A stretch of 7,636 nucleotides of DNA from an uncultured Coriobacteriaceae bacterium (GCA_902783175.1 CACZQA010000131.1:1-7636), one strand, 5' to 3'. Shown: positions 1 through 6,710, numbered from the stretch's first letter. Notes: generated from the letters alone by a model not told the origin. Numbers and translations are program-made.

Positions 1-968
1 ACCTTGAGCTCGATGATGCGGTTGGCCATCTCGTCGATGTTGCCGAATCCCAGACGGCGGGCGAGCTTGATGATGCGCCCGTCTTCGTCTGCAGCCGCGT
101 TCAGGTACAGAAAGTCGACGATCGTCATGCCGCAGGCCTCGCCGTGATCGATGTCGAACAGCGAGGTGATGGGATACGAGCAAGCGTGCGGACCCGTCGT
201 CCCAGGCAGGGCAAACGTGAGCCCGGCAAGGATCGACGCCTCCGCCATCCCCTCGCGCGCTTCGGCGTTCTCGGGGTCGCGGCAGGCGATGTGCAGGTAC
301 TTGAACACGCGCTTGAGCGAGCCGAACGCCATCGTGTCGGTGATGGGCTGGTGGTTGACGGACCAATAGCCCTCGAGGGCGTGGCACAAGACGTCCATGC
401 CGGTGGACGCCGTCGCGTGCTTGGGGAGCGAATAGGTGAGCTCGGGGTCGACGAGCGCGACGTCGGCGAACAGCGCGTCGTTGTGCATGGAGTACTTGAC
501 GTGCTCCTGCGGGTCGGAGAGCACCGACACGCGGGTGACCTCGGATGCCGTGCCCGCGGTGGTGGGGATGGCGATGACCGGCAGCCCCTTGCCCGGAAGC
601 TCGTCGGCGTGGCCGAGGAACGAGTGCACCGTCCGCGTGCCGGTGCAGATGCACGCAGCCGCCTTGGCGGTGTCCATGACCGAGCCGCCGCCCAGCGCGA
701 CCACGATGTCGCAGTCCTTCTCCTTGATAAGGTCGACGCAGGCCTGGCATTCCTGATAGGGAGCATTGGGCTTGACGTCGGGGTAGACCGCCGCGATGCG
801 CCCCTCACAGTCGTCGACGATTGCGGACACGACGTGGCGCTTCACGAAGCCCTCCGAGGTGACGAGCAGGGCGCGCGTGCCTCCCAATGCGTCTATCTCG
901 TCGCTGAGCTGCGCGAGCTTTCCGTTACCGAAGTGAATGACGACGGGCTGTCTGTATTCCCACTGCAT
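1..968 (-). CDS. Iron-containing alcohol dehydrogenase (3' end beyond window)
   Basis: This is a group III Fe-dependent alcohol dehydrogenase, a cytoplasmic NAD(P)H-dependent aldehyde/ketone reductase or alcohol oxidase; the substrate cannot be told. It starts at the ATG at 966-968 behind a strong GGAGGAGG (973-980), and 322 codons are present before the left edge; the family is usually 370-400 residues. Visible: the cofactor loop GGGSVMDTAK (residues 93-102), the PTTAGTASE segment (135-143), and the four expected metal ligands D192, H196, H261 and H275. The residue four after H261 is Y265, where FucO-type enzymes carry a second, catalytic-site His. After the first beta strand the sequence reads TSEG (37-40), without the Asp that favours NAD in FucO, so NADP use is possible. 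The stretch around H196 (HALEGYW) and the one after H261 recall the phosphonoacetaldehyde-reductase-like branch, but no phosphonate genes are in view. It is separated from arsM by a terminator, so it is probably an independent unit. Confidence 0.93.
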   Translation of the reverse strand, partial: MQWEYRQPVVIHFGNGKLAQLSDEIDALGGTRALLVTSEGFVKRHVVSAIVDDCEGRIAAVYPDVKPNAPYQECQACVDLIKEKDCDIVVALGGGSVMDTAKAAACICTGTRTVHSFLGHADELPGKGLPVIAIPTTAGTASEVTRVSVLSDPQEHVKYSMHNDALFADVALVDPELTYSLPKHATASTGMDVLCHALEGYWSVNHQPITDTMAFGSLKRVFKYLHIACRDPENAEAREGMAEASILAGLTFALPGTTGPHACSYPITSLFDIDHGEACGMTIVDFLYLNAAADEDGRIIKLARRLGFGNIDEMANRIIELK

Positions 969-1000
969 GGCGCCTCCTCCAGTCGGTGTTATCTGCCTAC

Positions 1001-1028
1001 AGAATACTCCTGCTGCGATTGCGCGCAA
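1001..1028 (-). promoter_or_regulatory. Candidate promoter of the alcohol dehydrogenase gene
   Basis: On the minus strand a -35-like TTGCGC (1023-1028) lies 16 bp from a -10-like TATTCT (1001-1006), followed by about 30 nt of leader containing the GGAGGAGG ribosome site. Agreement with consensus is only moderate (3/6 and 4/6). It is the best candidate between the upstream terminator and the start codon, and its -35 overlaps the terminator U-tract. Confidence 0.3.
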
Positions 1029-1063
1029 AAAGAAACCGGCACCCGCTTTCGCAGGCGCCGGTT
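1027..1063 (-). terminator. Rho-independent terminator of the channel-arsM unit
   Basis: Read on the minus strand, AACCGGC and GCCGGTT form the outer 7 bp of the stem. The inner stem is mostly paired with two mismatches and a four-base loop. It is followed directly by the T-rich run TTTCTTTTT. This is a classical intrinsic terminator about 80 nt downstream of the arsM stop. It separates arsM transcription from the alcohol dehydrogenase gene. The plus-strand side has no comparable T tract, so it is probably one-directional. Confidence 0.85.
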
Positions 1064-1113
1064 CTTCGTGAGTCTTTAAGGTGAGGCGGCCAGGGTGCCC
1101 CTTCGTCTCAAAG

Positions 1114-1142
1114 TGACACGATACCCACGGCCCCTCGTGTCA
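1114..1142. repeat. Perfect 8-bp inverted repeat just after the arsM stop
   Basis: TGACACGA (1114-1121) and TCGTGTCA (1135-1142) are exact reverse complements separated by 13 bases. The repeat begins one base after the arsM stop codon (1144-1146). As RNA from the minus strand it would fold into a hairpin directly after the stop, but no T tract follows, so it is not a terminator by itself. It could be a 3' stability element or a protein-binding site upstream of the dehydrogenase promoter. Confidence 0.6.
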
Positions 1143-1143
1143 G

Positions 1144-2199
1144 TTAGCAGCAGCCACAGCCGCAGCCACCGTCGCCACCGCCGACAGCAGGCGCGTTGCC
1201 GCAGCCCTCGAACGGGCCAAAGTGGATGGAGCGGTCTCCGTAGATGGTGAAGTACTTGCCAAAGCGGGTGTTCTGCACGTAGGAGCAGGAGTTCCCGCAG
1301 ACGTCGAGGCGCAGCCCCTTGAAGAAGCGATGGTGGTCGTCGAGGTCGAAGTAGTTCTCGGAGCCCTCGATGCCGCCGTTGTAGATGGCTGTCTGGCCGT
1401 ACTGCTCGCAGATGTCCTCCTGGAGGTCGGGCAGCTTGAACGCACGCACCGTACGCTCGGAGAATTGAATGTTGCCGATGAGCGCCTCGACCTCGTCGTT
1501 GTCGATCGTTGCCGCACGCGACTCGACGTAGCGGAAGTCCTCCCAGCCGCACTTGCGCATCAAGCGGCGGAAGTCCTCGATGTACATCGCGCCACCCAGG
1601 CACTCTCCGACGAGCAGCGGTCTGTTGTTGATTTCTTCGGGCACGCGGCGGTCGGCGAAGATGTCGGAGAAGTAGAGCTCTCCGCCGTAGGCGAGCACGC
1701 GCCAGATTTCGTCGAAGACGGCCTTCTTGTCGGGGGAGAGGTTGATAACGCAGTTGGAGATGACGACGTCGACGGAGCCGTCATCGATGCCGAGCTCGTC
1801 GAGCGCCTCGATGTAGCCCTGCTTGAACTCGACGTTGTCATAACCCCACTTGTCGGCCATCTCGGCGTGGTGTGCCTCGGCGACGGCGAGCTGATCGGCG
1901 TTCATGTCGACGCCGATGACCTTGCCGGTCGGGCCGACGAGCTTGGATGCTAGGTAGACGTCACGACCCGTCCCGCAGCCGATGTCGAGGACGGTGCAGC
2001 CCTCGAGCGCAGCCGGAAGCGGGGAGCCGCACCCGTAGAAGCGTGTGGTGATCTCTTCGGGGATGTCCGCCAGAATCTTGCGGATGTAGGCGGGCATGCA
2101 CTCGGGACCGCAGGCGCAGGTGTGAGTCGTCATCTCGCCCTGTTCCTTGACGGTGACGTTGCTGTAGTACTTCTTGATCTCTTCGCGTGAAACGCTCAT
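1144..2199 (-). CDS. arsM: Arsenite S-adenosylmethionine methyltransferase ArsM
   Basis: This cytoplasmic enzyme transfers methyl groups from SAM to As(III), giving mono-, di- and possibly trimethylated arsenicals. It has 351 aa from an ATG, with AAGGAT upstream as ribosome site. The class I methyltransferase fold is clear: motif I LDIGCGTGRD (71-80), the acidic end of strand 2 in GVDMNADQL (96-104), and the SNCVINL segment (148-154). The Cys set diagnostic of ArsM is present: C57 in YGCGSPLP, C150 in SNCVINL and C200 in GECLGGA, matching the family's arsenic-binding cysteines. An N-terminal C28/C30/C34 group may supply the fourth. The C-terminal domain has CGNSC (301-305) and the FGPFEGCG segment (327-334). 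The protein ends in an unusual Gly/Cys tail with C346, C348, C350 and C351. It lies 72 bp downstream of a channel gene on the same strand and is probably co-transcribed with it. Generic SAM methyltransferases lack this Cys pattern, so the call is firm. Confidence 0.94.
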   Translation of the reverse strand: MSVSREEIKKYYSNVTVKEQGEMTTHTCACGPECMPAYIRKILADIPEEITTRFYGCGSPLPAALEGCTVLDIGCGTGRDVYLASKLVGPTGKVIGVDMNADQLAVAEAHHAEMADKWGYDNVEFKQGYIEALDELGIDDGSVDVVISNCVINLSPDKKAVFDEIWRVLAYGGELYFSDIFADRRVPEEINNRPLLVGECLGGAMYIEDFRRLMRKCGWEDFRYVESRAATIDNDEVEALIGNIQFSERTVRAFKLPDLQEDICEQYGQTAIYNGGIEGSENYFDLDDHHRFFKGLRLDVCGNSCSYVQNTRFGKYFTIYGDRSIHFGPFEGCGNAPAVGGGDGGCGCGCC

Positions 2200-2271
2200 G
2201 TCGGTATCCTTGTCTTCTGAAGTGAGGCTTTCGATTGCTTGATTGAAGGAGCGGAAGGCTCGTTGCTCTCG

Positions 2272-3138
2272 CTAGAGAATCTCGTCTTCTGCGTGCAAGA
2301 TGTCTGTGCTCGAGATGCTCGAGAGCCTGCACATCTTCTTGTCCTGCTCGGCACCGCGCTGGTGCAGCGGGTAGAGCAGGTGGTTGTAGCAAAGCGCTGC
2401 CAGCGCGCCGCCGATAAACGGGCCGACGCAGTAGACGACGAAGGTCTCGAACGCGTTGGAGCCAAAGGCGATGGGAGCCCATCCGACCACGCAGGCCCAG
2501 ATGCGGGGCATGAGGTCGCGCGCGGGGTTCAATCCGGCGTCGGTGAGCGGGCCGATCACGTTGATGAGCACGGTGATAGTCAGACCGATGAACAGCGGGG
2601 CGAGCGCGCGGTTAGGACGCCCGATGTTGGCGTTGCTCGTCAGCGAGAAGATGACGAGGACGAGCACAAACACGCCGATGCCCTCGGCAAACGCGCCCGT
2701 CAGGTAGCTCACCGCGCCGTTGGTCGTGTTCGGGAAGATCTCGCACCAGATGCTGGCGGCAGAGCCGATGGAGTTGGATGCCATGGAAAGGCCGGTGTTC
2801 TCGAGGTTCTTCTTGACGGAATCGGCAAAGAGCAGCCACAACGCGGCGGAGGCAAGGAGCGCTCCGCAGATCTGCCCGAGGAAGTAGATGGGCAGCTCGC
2901 GCCACTTCATGCGCTTGCCGATGCACATCGCGAGGGTGACGGCAGGGTTGAAGTGCGCGTCGGAGAGGTTGCGGGTTACGTAGATTCCAAGAGCAATGGC
3001 GATGCCCCAGACGAGTCCGACCTGCCCAGGGCCCGTGAGCGCGCCGAACAGCGTAGCGGTGGCGACGGCTCCGATCCCGAGAAAACACATGATGAACGTA
3101 CCGATGAGCTCACCGGCAAATGCCCTTGCAGTATCCAA
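2272..3138 (-). CDS. Aquaglyceroporin-type MIP channel
   Basis: This is a membrane channel of the major intrinsic protein family, passing small neutral solutes such as glycerol, water or As(OH)3. Both half-repeats are present: DAHFNPAVT with the first NPA at residues 64-66, and GLNPARD with the second NPA at 204-206. About six hydrophobic segments surround them. By alignment to GlpF from memory, the selectivity filter would be W44, I192, A201 and R207; GlpF has W, G, F and R, so the Phe position is reduced to Ala. The conserved D after NPAR is typical of the glycerol-conducting subfamily. The length is 288 aa from the TTG at 3136-3138. An in-frame TTG at 3153 would add five residues, but it would place the ribosome site AAAGGAG inside the gene. 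The hydrophilic tail (about 25 aa) is unremarkable. Position directly before arsM suggests an arsenical channel, as known for AqpS in Sinorhizobium ars operons. The actual solute is inferred. Confidence 0.9.
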   Translation of the reverse strand: MDTARAFAGELIGTFIMCFLGIGAVATATLFGALTGPGQVGLVWGIAIALGIYVTRNLSDAHFNPAVTLAMCIGKRMKWRELPIYFLGQICGALLASAALWLLFADSVKKNLENTGLSMASNSIGSAASIWCEIFPNTTNGAVSYLTGAFAEGIGVFVLVLVIFSLTSNANIGRPNRALAPLFIGLTITVLINVIGPLTDAGLNPARDLMPRIWACVVGWAPIAFGSNAFETFVVYCVGPFIGGALAALCYNHLLYPLHQRGAEQDKKMCRLSSISSTDILHAEDEIL

Positions 3139-3150
3139 GACCTCTCCTTT
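3136..3150 (-). promoter_or_regulatory. Ribosome binding site fixing a TTG start for the channel gene
   Basis: On the minus strand, AAAGGAGAGG (3141-3150) is followed by TC and then TTG (3136-3138). The AAGGAG core is about five bases from this TTG, which is ideal. A longer reading would start at the TTG at 3151-3153, immediately in front of the same Shine-Dalgarno sequence, and has no ribosome site of its own nearby. Confidence 0.75.
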
Positions 3151-3228
3151 CAAATGTGCGCCGCGCTTCTCTGAACCCCGTTTGCAGACGGCAACAGGGT
3201 GGCCGAGCGCCGCGTTTTAGACGAGTGA

Positions 3229-3257
3229 ATTCTACGTTCGGTAATAGACAAAGTCAA
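3229..3257 (-). promoter_or_regulatory. Sigma-70-type promoter for the channel-arsM unit
   Basis: On the minus strand, TTGACT (3252-3257) is separated by exactly 17 bp from TAGAAT (3229-3234), matching consensus at 5/6 and 5/6. Transcription would begin near 3222, giving a leader of about 85 nt to the TTG start at 3138. Confidence 0.7.
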
Positions 3258-3258
3258 T

Positions 3259-3277
3259 TAGTCGTATAATCAGACTA
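3259..3277 (+). promoter_or_regulatory. Consensus TATAAT flanked by an inverted repeat
   Basis: A perfect TATAAT (3265-3270) reads toward the molybdoenzyme operon. It sits between the arms of an exact inverted repeat, TAGTC (3259-3263) and GACTA (3273-3277). No good -35 is seen at 16-18 bp; TAGACA (3245-3250) is only 14 bp away. If this is the -10, it is either activator-dependent or blocked by a repressor on the flanking arms. The left arm lies just beside the -35 of the divergent promoter. Confidence 0.35.
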
Positions 3278-3278
3278 G

Positions 3279-3308
3279 TGGACAACTGCAAATAAGTGAC
3301 GAATTAAT
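3279..3308 (+). promoter_or_regulatory. Alternative promoter for the molybdoenzyme operon
   Basis: TGGACA (3279-3284, 5/6 to the -35 consensus) lies 18 bp from ATTAAT (3303-3308, 4/6 to the -10 consensus). It is a plausible second candidate. The -10 overlaps the left arm of the 3304-3330 inverted repeat. Confidence 0.3.
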
Positions 3309-3330
3309 GATAAAAGTATTGTAGCATTAA
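3304..3330. promoter_or_regulatory. Inverted repeat TTAATG-N15-CATTAA, possible operator
   Basis: TTAATG (3304-3309) and CATTAA (3325-3330) are exact reverse complements whose starts are 21 bp apart, two helical turns, so a dimeric regulator could contact both arms on one face. The repeat lies about 85 bp upstream of the molybdoenzyme start codon, in the leader or promoter. It does not match the FNR or the ArsR box as I know them. A six-base arm in AT-rich DNA can also arise by chance. Confidence 0.35.
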
Positions 3331-3415
3331 GTGTAGCGTGCGAATCGGCACGAAGGATTCCGGGCGAAGGGAACGCGCGCATCGTGTCATCGCAGAGATT
3401 GGGAACGAGGGGGAG

Positions 3416-6010
3416 ATGTCGGTGCAGGTTACAAGACGGTCATTCTTGAAAGCGAGCGCTCTGGGGCTTGGCGCTGCAGCGCTGGCGGGTTCAACTCCCT
3501 TCGTGCCCCTTGCCGCCGCCGACGAGTCGCACCAGAAGAACCTCGCGGGCAAGTGGACAGCGTCGAGTTGCCAGGGCTGCACGAGCTTTTGCCCGGTCAA
3601 GGTGTGGACGCAAGACGGTCGCGTCGTCCGCGTGAAGGGCAACCCCAACTGCACGGCGACGCACGGGCAGATGTGCCCCAAGACCTCGCTCGCCATCGAC
3701 CAGCTCTACGACCCCGACCGCATCAAGGTTCCGATGAAGCGCACGAACCCCCAAAAAGGGCGTGGCATCGACCCGGGTTTCGTTCCCATCACCTGGGACG
3801 AGGCACTCGACACCATCGCCACCAAGTGGCTCGAGCTCCACGACAACAACGAGTCGCACAAGGTCGTCTTCATGAAGGGGCGCGCATCCGAGACGGGCGA
3901 TATTCTGTCCCATTTCCTGCCCGCCCTCATGGGCACGCCGAACTACTTTGGCCACAGCACCATCTGCGCGGAGGAGGAGAAGTTCGCGTCGTGGGCGGTC
4001 AACGGGTTGTTCTCGTATCGCGACTACGACCTTTCGCACTGCAAGTACCTGCTGCTGTGGTCTTCCGACCCCATCGCCTCGAACCGTCAGCAGCCCAACG
4101 CCATCAACCGCTGGGGGCAGGTGATGGACGACGCGCACATCGTCGTCATCGACCCGCGCTTCTCGGCGACGGCGGCAAAGGCTGATTTGTGGGTCCCCAT
4201 CATTCCCGGCACCGACGGCGCCCTCGCCGTGGCTATCGCCCACGAGATTTTAGCTGCCGGCAAGTGGAGCAGGGAGTTTGTCGGGGGCTTCAAGGACGGA
4301 CCGTGGAACCTGGACGAGTCGGGCTACTACGACAAGAAGGTCAACCTGTTCAAGAAGGGCGAGGAAGTCGACGAGGAGCGCTTCGAGTACCGCAATGCAT
4401 CGGGGCTCGTGCGCTGGTGGAACCTCGAGCTCAAGGACAAGGATGCCGCGTGGGCAGAGCCCATCTGCGGGATAGCCGCCGCCGATATCAAGAAAATCGC
4501 CACTGATTTTGCCAAGTATGGTCAAAACGCCTGCTCATGGGTATCGCCGGGCACGACCAACCAGGTCCGCGGCGTGTACGGCGCCATGGCTGCCGAGGCG
4601 TTGAACGGCCTCGTCGGCTCGTTCGAGCATGAGGGCGGCGCGCAGCATCCCGCAAGCGTGAGCGTCGGGCCGTTTCCCGACCATCGTCCCTACCGCGACA
4701 AGCTCGCTAAGACCTTCGAGAAAAAGCCGCAGTGCGACGGACGGCACACGAAGGAGTTCCTCGCATCCAAAGACGGCGGCATCGACAACCAGGTCCTCAC
4801 CAACCGCATCGCGGACGTTATCCTCAGCGAGGACCCCTACGAGATAAAGATGCTCATCACCAAGTACTGCAACTTCGCCTACTCGGCCATGGGGTGCCAG
4901 CGCTGGGAGCAGGCCATGGCGAAAGTCCCCTTCTACGTGTGCATCACCATGAACCCAAGCGAGTCGGCGCAGTTCGCGGACATCGTCTTGCCGCCGAAGC
5001 ACCACATGTTCGAGAACTGGGGCTACGTCAAGAACTACCAGGACATGGTCACGTACGTGAGCATCGAGCAGCCGGTCATCGACCCCGTCTGGCCCGACAC
5101 CAAGACGGACGAGACCGAGATGGCGTGGTGCATCGCCGAAAAGCTCGCAGAGAAAGGCTTCGACAAGGTATACAAGTACTTCTCGACGGCGTTCGTCGAT
5201 CCCGAGACGGGCAACCAGCCCACCGACGAGAAGAGCTTCTCCGAAATCGTGACGAAGATTCGCACGGCTCCCTGCTGGAACGGCGCCAACGCGAGCAAGG
5301 GACAGGGCGATGACCTGGGATCCTGGCGCAACTTCTGTAGCAAGGGCGTGTTCAACAGCAATGCGGCAAAATTCAAGAAGGACTGGGGCAAGTTCGGCAC
5401 CAAGACGGGCACGTACGAGTTCTACAGCGAGACACTCAAGGCAGTCCTCGAAAAAGAGGCGTGGTCGTACACCACCACGGTCGATGACCTGATGGAGACG
5501 TACAACTACCAGGCGCGCGGCGGCCTTGCGTTCGTCCCGCACTACGAGGAGCCGGTTCGCCATGGCGATCCGGAGGAGTATCCGTTCATCTTCACCCAGA
5601 ACCGCTCGCGCCTCAACCGCGAGGGGAGATCTGCCAACCTCCCTCTGTACCAGGAGTTCAAGGACGTCGATCCCGGCGATGTGCCGTGGGACGATGTGCT
5701 GAAGATCAACCCTCAGGATATGGAGAAGCTCGGCCTGAAAGACGGGGATACGATCAAGGTCAGCTCTGTGCAGGGCTCCAATACCGTTCACGCCAAGGGC
5801 TGGGAAGGCACGCGCCCGGGTGTCGTGATGAAGACCTACGGCCAGGGTCACTGGGCGTTCGGGCATGTTGCTGCTGCGGATTACGCGCAGGCAACGCCGC
5901 GCGGCGGCAACAACAACGAGCTCATTCCCGCCGATTACGACCATCTGAGTGGGCAGTCCGCATTTCACGGTGGCCTCACGCGCGTGAAGATCGAGAAGGT
6001 GGGCGAATAA
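3416..6010 (+). CDS. arrA: Tat-exported molybdopterin oxidoreductase, ArrA-like (probable respiratory arsenate reductase catalytic subunit)
   Basis: This DMSO-reductase-superfamily catalytic subunit probably reduces arsenate to arsenite outside the membrane. The chosen ATG (GAGG upstream, 864 aa) puts a Tat signal at the N-terminus: RRSFLK (7-12), a hydrophobic stretch, and likely cleavage near A35. An upstream in-frame GTG at 3338 would bury that signal. A [4Fe-4S] site follows: C52, C55, C59 and C87. DPDRIKVPMKRTNP (99-112) is ArrA/PsrA-like. The likely Mo ligand is C184 in GHSTICAEEEK. Around it R156, H180, S181, K189 and Y201 fall at the spacing I recall for R165, H189, S190, K198 and Y210 around C193 in Shewanella ArrA. 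The molybdopterin-dinucleotide-binding domain begins near residue 720. The length fits ArrA (about 850 aa). Its stop overlaps the start of the ferredoxin gene, and arsM and a channel lie divergently upstream, supporting an arsenic role. Alternatives are ArxA (arsenite oxidase direction), polysulfide/thiosulfate reductase, or an undescribed substrate. The superfamily is certain; the substrate is likely but unproven. Confidence 0.72.
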   Translation: MSVQVTRRSFLKASALGLGAAALAGSTPFVPLAAADESHQKNLAGKWTASSCQGCTSFCPVKVWTQDGRVVRVKGNPNCTATHGQMCPKTSLAIDQLYDPDRIKVPMKRTNPQKGRGIDPGFVPITWDEALDTIATKWLELHDNNESHKVVFMKGRASETGDILSHFLPALMGTPNYFGHSTICAEEEKFASWAVNGLFSYRDYDLSHCKYLLLWSSDPIASNRQQPNAINRWGQVMDDAHIVVIDPRFSATAAKADLWVPIIPGTDGALAVAIAHEILAAGKWSREFVGGFKDGPWNLDESGYYDKKVNLFKKGEEVDEERFEYRNASGLVRWWNLELKDKDAAWAEPICGIAAADIKKIATDFAKYGQNACSWVSPGTTNQVRGVYGAMAAEALNGLVGSFEHEGGAQHPASVSVGPFPDHRPYRDKLAKTFEKKPQCDGRHTKEFLASKDGGIDNQVLTNRIADVILSEDPYEIKMLITKYCNFAYSAMGCQRWEQAMAKVPFYVCITMNPSESAQFADIVLPPKHHMFENWGYVKNYQDMVTYVSIEQPVIDPVWPDTKTDETEMAWCIAEKLAEKGFDKVYKYFSTAFVDPETGNQPTDEKSFSEIVTKIRTAPCWNGANASKGQGDDLGSWRNFCSKGVFNSNAAKFKKDWGKFGTKTGTYEFYSETLKAVLEKEAWSYTTTVDDLMETYNYQARGGLAFVPHYEEPVRHGDPEEYPFIFTQNRSRLNREGRSANLPLYQEFKDVDPGDVPWDDVLKINPQDMEKLGLKDGDTIKVSSVQGSNTVHAKGWEGTRPGVVMKTYGQGHWAFGHVAAADYAQATPRGGNNNELIPADYDHLSGQSAFHGGLTRVKIEKVGE

Positions 6011-6705
6011 TGCGCTATTCGATGATTATCAACCTGCACGATTGCGTGGGGTGCGGATGCTGCGACATCGCCTGCGCCCAGGAGAACCAGGTGCCGGCCG
6101 GCGTGCATCTGGGCTATCACCAAAGCGAGATGAGCGGGACGTTTCCGAAGGTCTCGTACACGTACCGCCCCGTCATGTGCAACCACTGCGCCAATGCGGC
6201 CTGCGTCAAGGCATGCCCGACGGCGGCGATGCACAAGGACGCCAACGGGCTCACCGTCGTCGACGTGGCCGCGTGCACGCAGTGCGGACGCTGCGCCAAG
6301 GCGTGTCCGTACGGGGCGATCACCCCGGCGCCTGCCGAGACGGCGGCTGGCCAGATCGGCGCCGTGCCCCAGCTGCTGCAGGGCACGTCGAGCGGCGCGG
6401 ACCTGCAGAAAGCTGCCAAGAAGGACTATCCGCCGCACGATAACGCGCTCGACGCCTACAGCCTGCCCATCACGGCGGTGGGCGGGCCGCTCAAGTGCCA
6501 AATGTGCCGGCATCTCGTGGACAACGGCGATGTGCCGCGCTGCGTCGAAGCTTGTCCAGCGAACGCCAGGATCTTTGGCGACATGGACGACATCTACAGC
6601 GACGTCTACAAGCTCAGGCAGGAATACGAGGCGTCGGTGCTGCTGCCCGACGAGGGGACGCTTCCCGGCGTCTACTACATCCGCGAGTTCAAGAAGACGT
6701 GGTAG
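6010..6705 (+). CDS. arrB: Four-[4Fe-4S] ferredoxin electron-transfer subunit (ArrB/PsrB/DmsB type)
   Basis: This 231-aa iron-sulfur subunit wires the molybdoenzyme to the membrane quinol donor. Sixteen ligand cysteines form four clusters: C12/C15/C18/C22; C57/C60/C65/C69; C89/C92/C95/C99, followed by PYG; and C163/C166/C178/C182 with the long 11-residue gap typical of DmsB-like subunits. An additional C17 makes the CGCC stretch. There is no signal peptide, as usual for a partner carried out of the cell with the Tat-bearing catalytic subunit. The ATG starts on the last base of the previous stop (TAATG), so translation is coupled and roughly equal amounts are expected. Reading open upstream in the same frame is only an extension inside the preceding gene and is not part of this protein. 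The arrB symbol depends on the arrA call. Confidence 0.88.
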   Translation: MRYSMIINLHDCVGCGCCDIACAQENQVPAGVHLGYHQSEMSGTFPKVSYTYRPVMCNHCANAACVKACPTAAMHKDANGLTVVDVAACTQCGRCAKACPYGAITPAPAETAAGQIGAVPQLLQGTSSGADLQKAAKKDYPPHDNALDAYSLPITAVGGPLKCQMCRHLVDNGDVPRCVEACPANARIFGDMDDIYSDVYKLRQEYEASVLLPDEGTLPGVYYIREFKKTW

Positions 6706-6710
6706 GGACC

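Larger units (their letters stand above)
3139..3415. other. Divergent intergenic control region
   Basis: No credible gene lies in these 277 bp between the divergent channel-arsM and molybdoenzyme units. The part from about 3225 to 3335 is clearly AT-rich against the GC-rich surroundings and holds promoter-like hexamers and two inverted repeats (listed separately). The flanks are GC-rich leaders. The channel leader contains GCGCT/AGCGC and CCGT/ACGG complementary arms. The molybdoenzyme leader has a 5-bp hairpin, CGTGC (3337-3341) with GCACG (3348-3352). The region probably carries the regulatory switch for both operons; no regulator gene is in the window. Confidence 0.65.

Noticed and set aside
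144..1079. Long plus-strand open frame opposite the alcohol dehydrogenase
   Set aside because: It is Arg/Val/Asp-rich antisense shadow of a clearly recognisable gene on the minus strand and runs through the terminator; no family features.
2288..2325. Repeated CTCGAG palindromes near the 3' end of the channel gene
   Set aside because: They fall in Ser/Leu-rich coding sequence for the hydrophilic tail; too short and simple to be a regulatory or mobile-element signature.
2239..3174. 311-codon plus-strand open frame opposite the channel gene
   Set aside because: Low-complexity charged composition typical of the antisense of a hydrophobic protein; the minus strand holds both NPA motifs.
4535..5968. 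477-codon minus-strand open frame within the molybdoenzyme gene
   Set aside because: It is an antisense shadow in GC-rich DNA. The plus strand encodes conserved ArrA-like sequence throughout, and the antisense product has no recognisable domain.
5686..6009. N-terminal extension of the ferredoxin subunit
   Set aside because: The frame is open upstream but overlaps the catalytic subunit's conserved C-terminal domain. The first sensible start is the ATG at 6010, directly before the first cluster motif.
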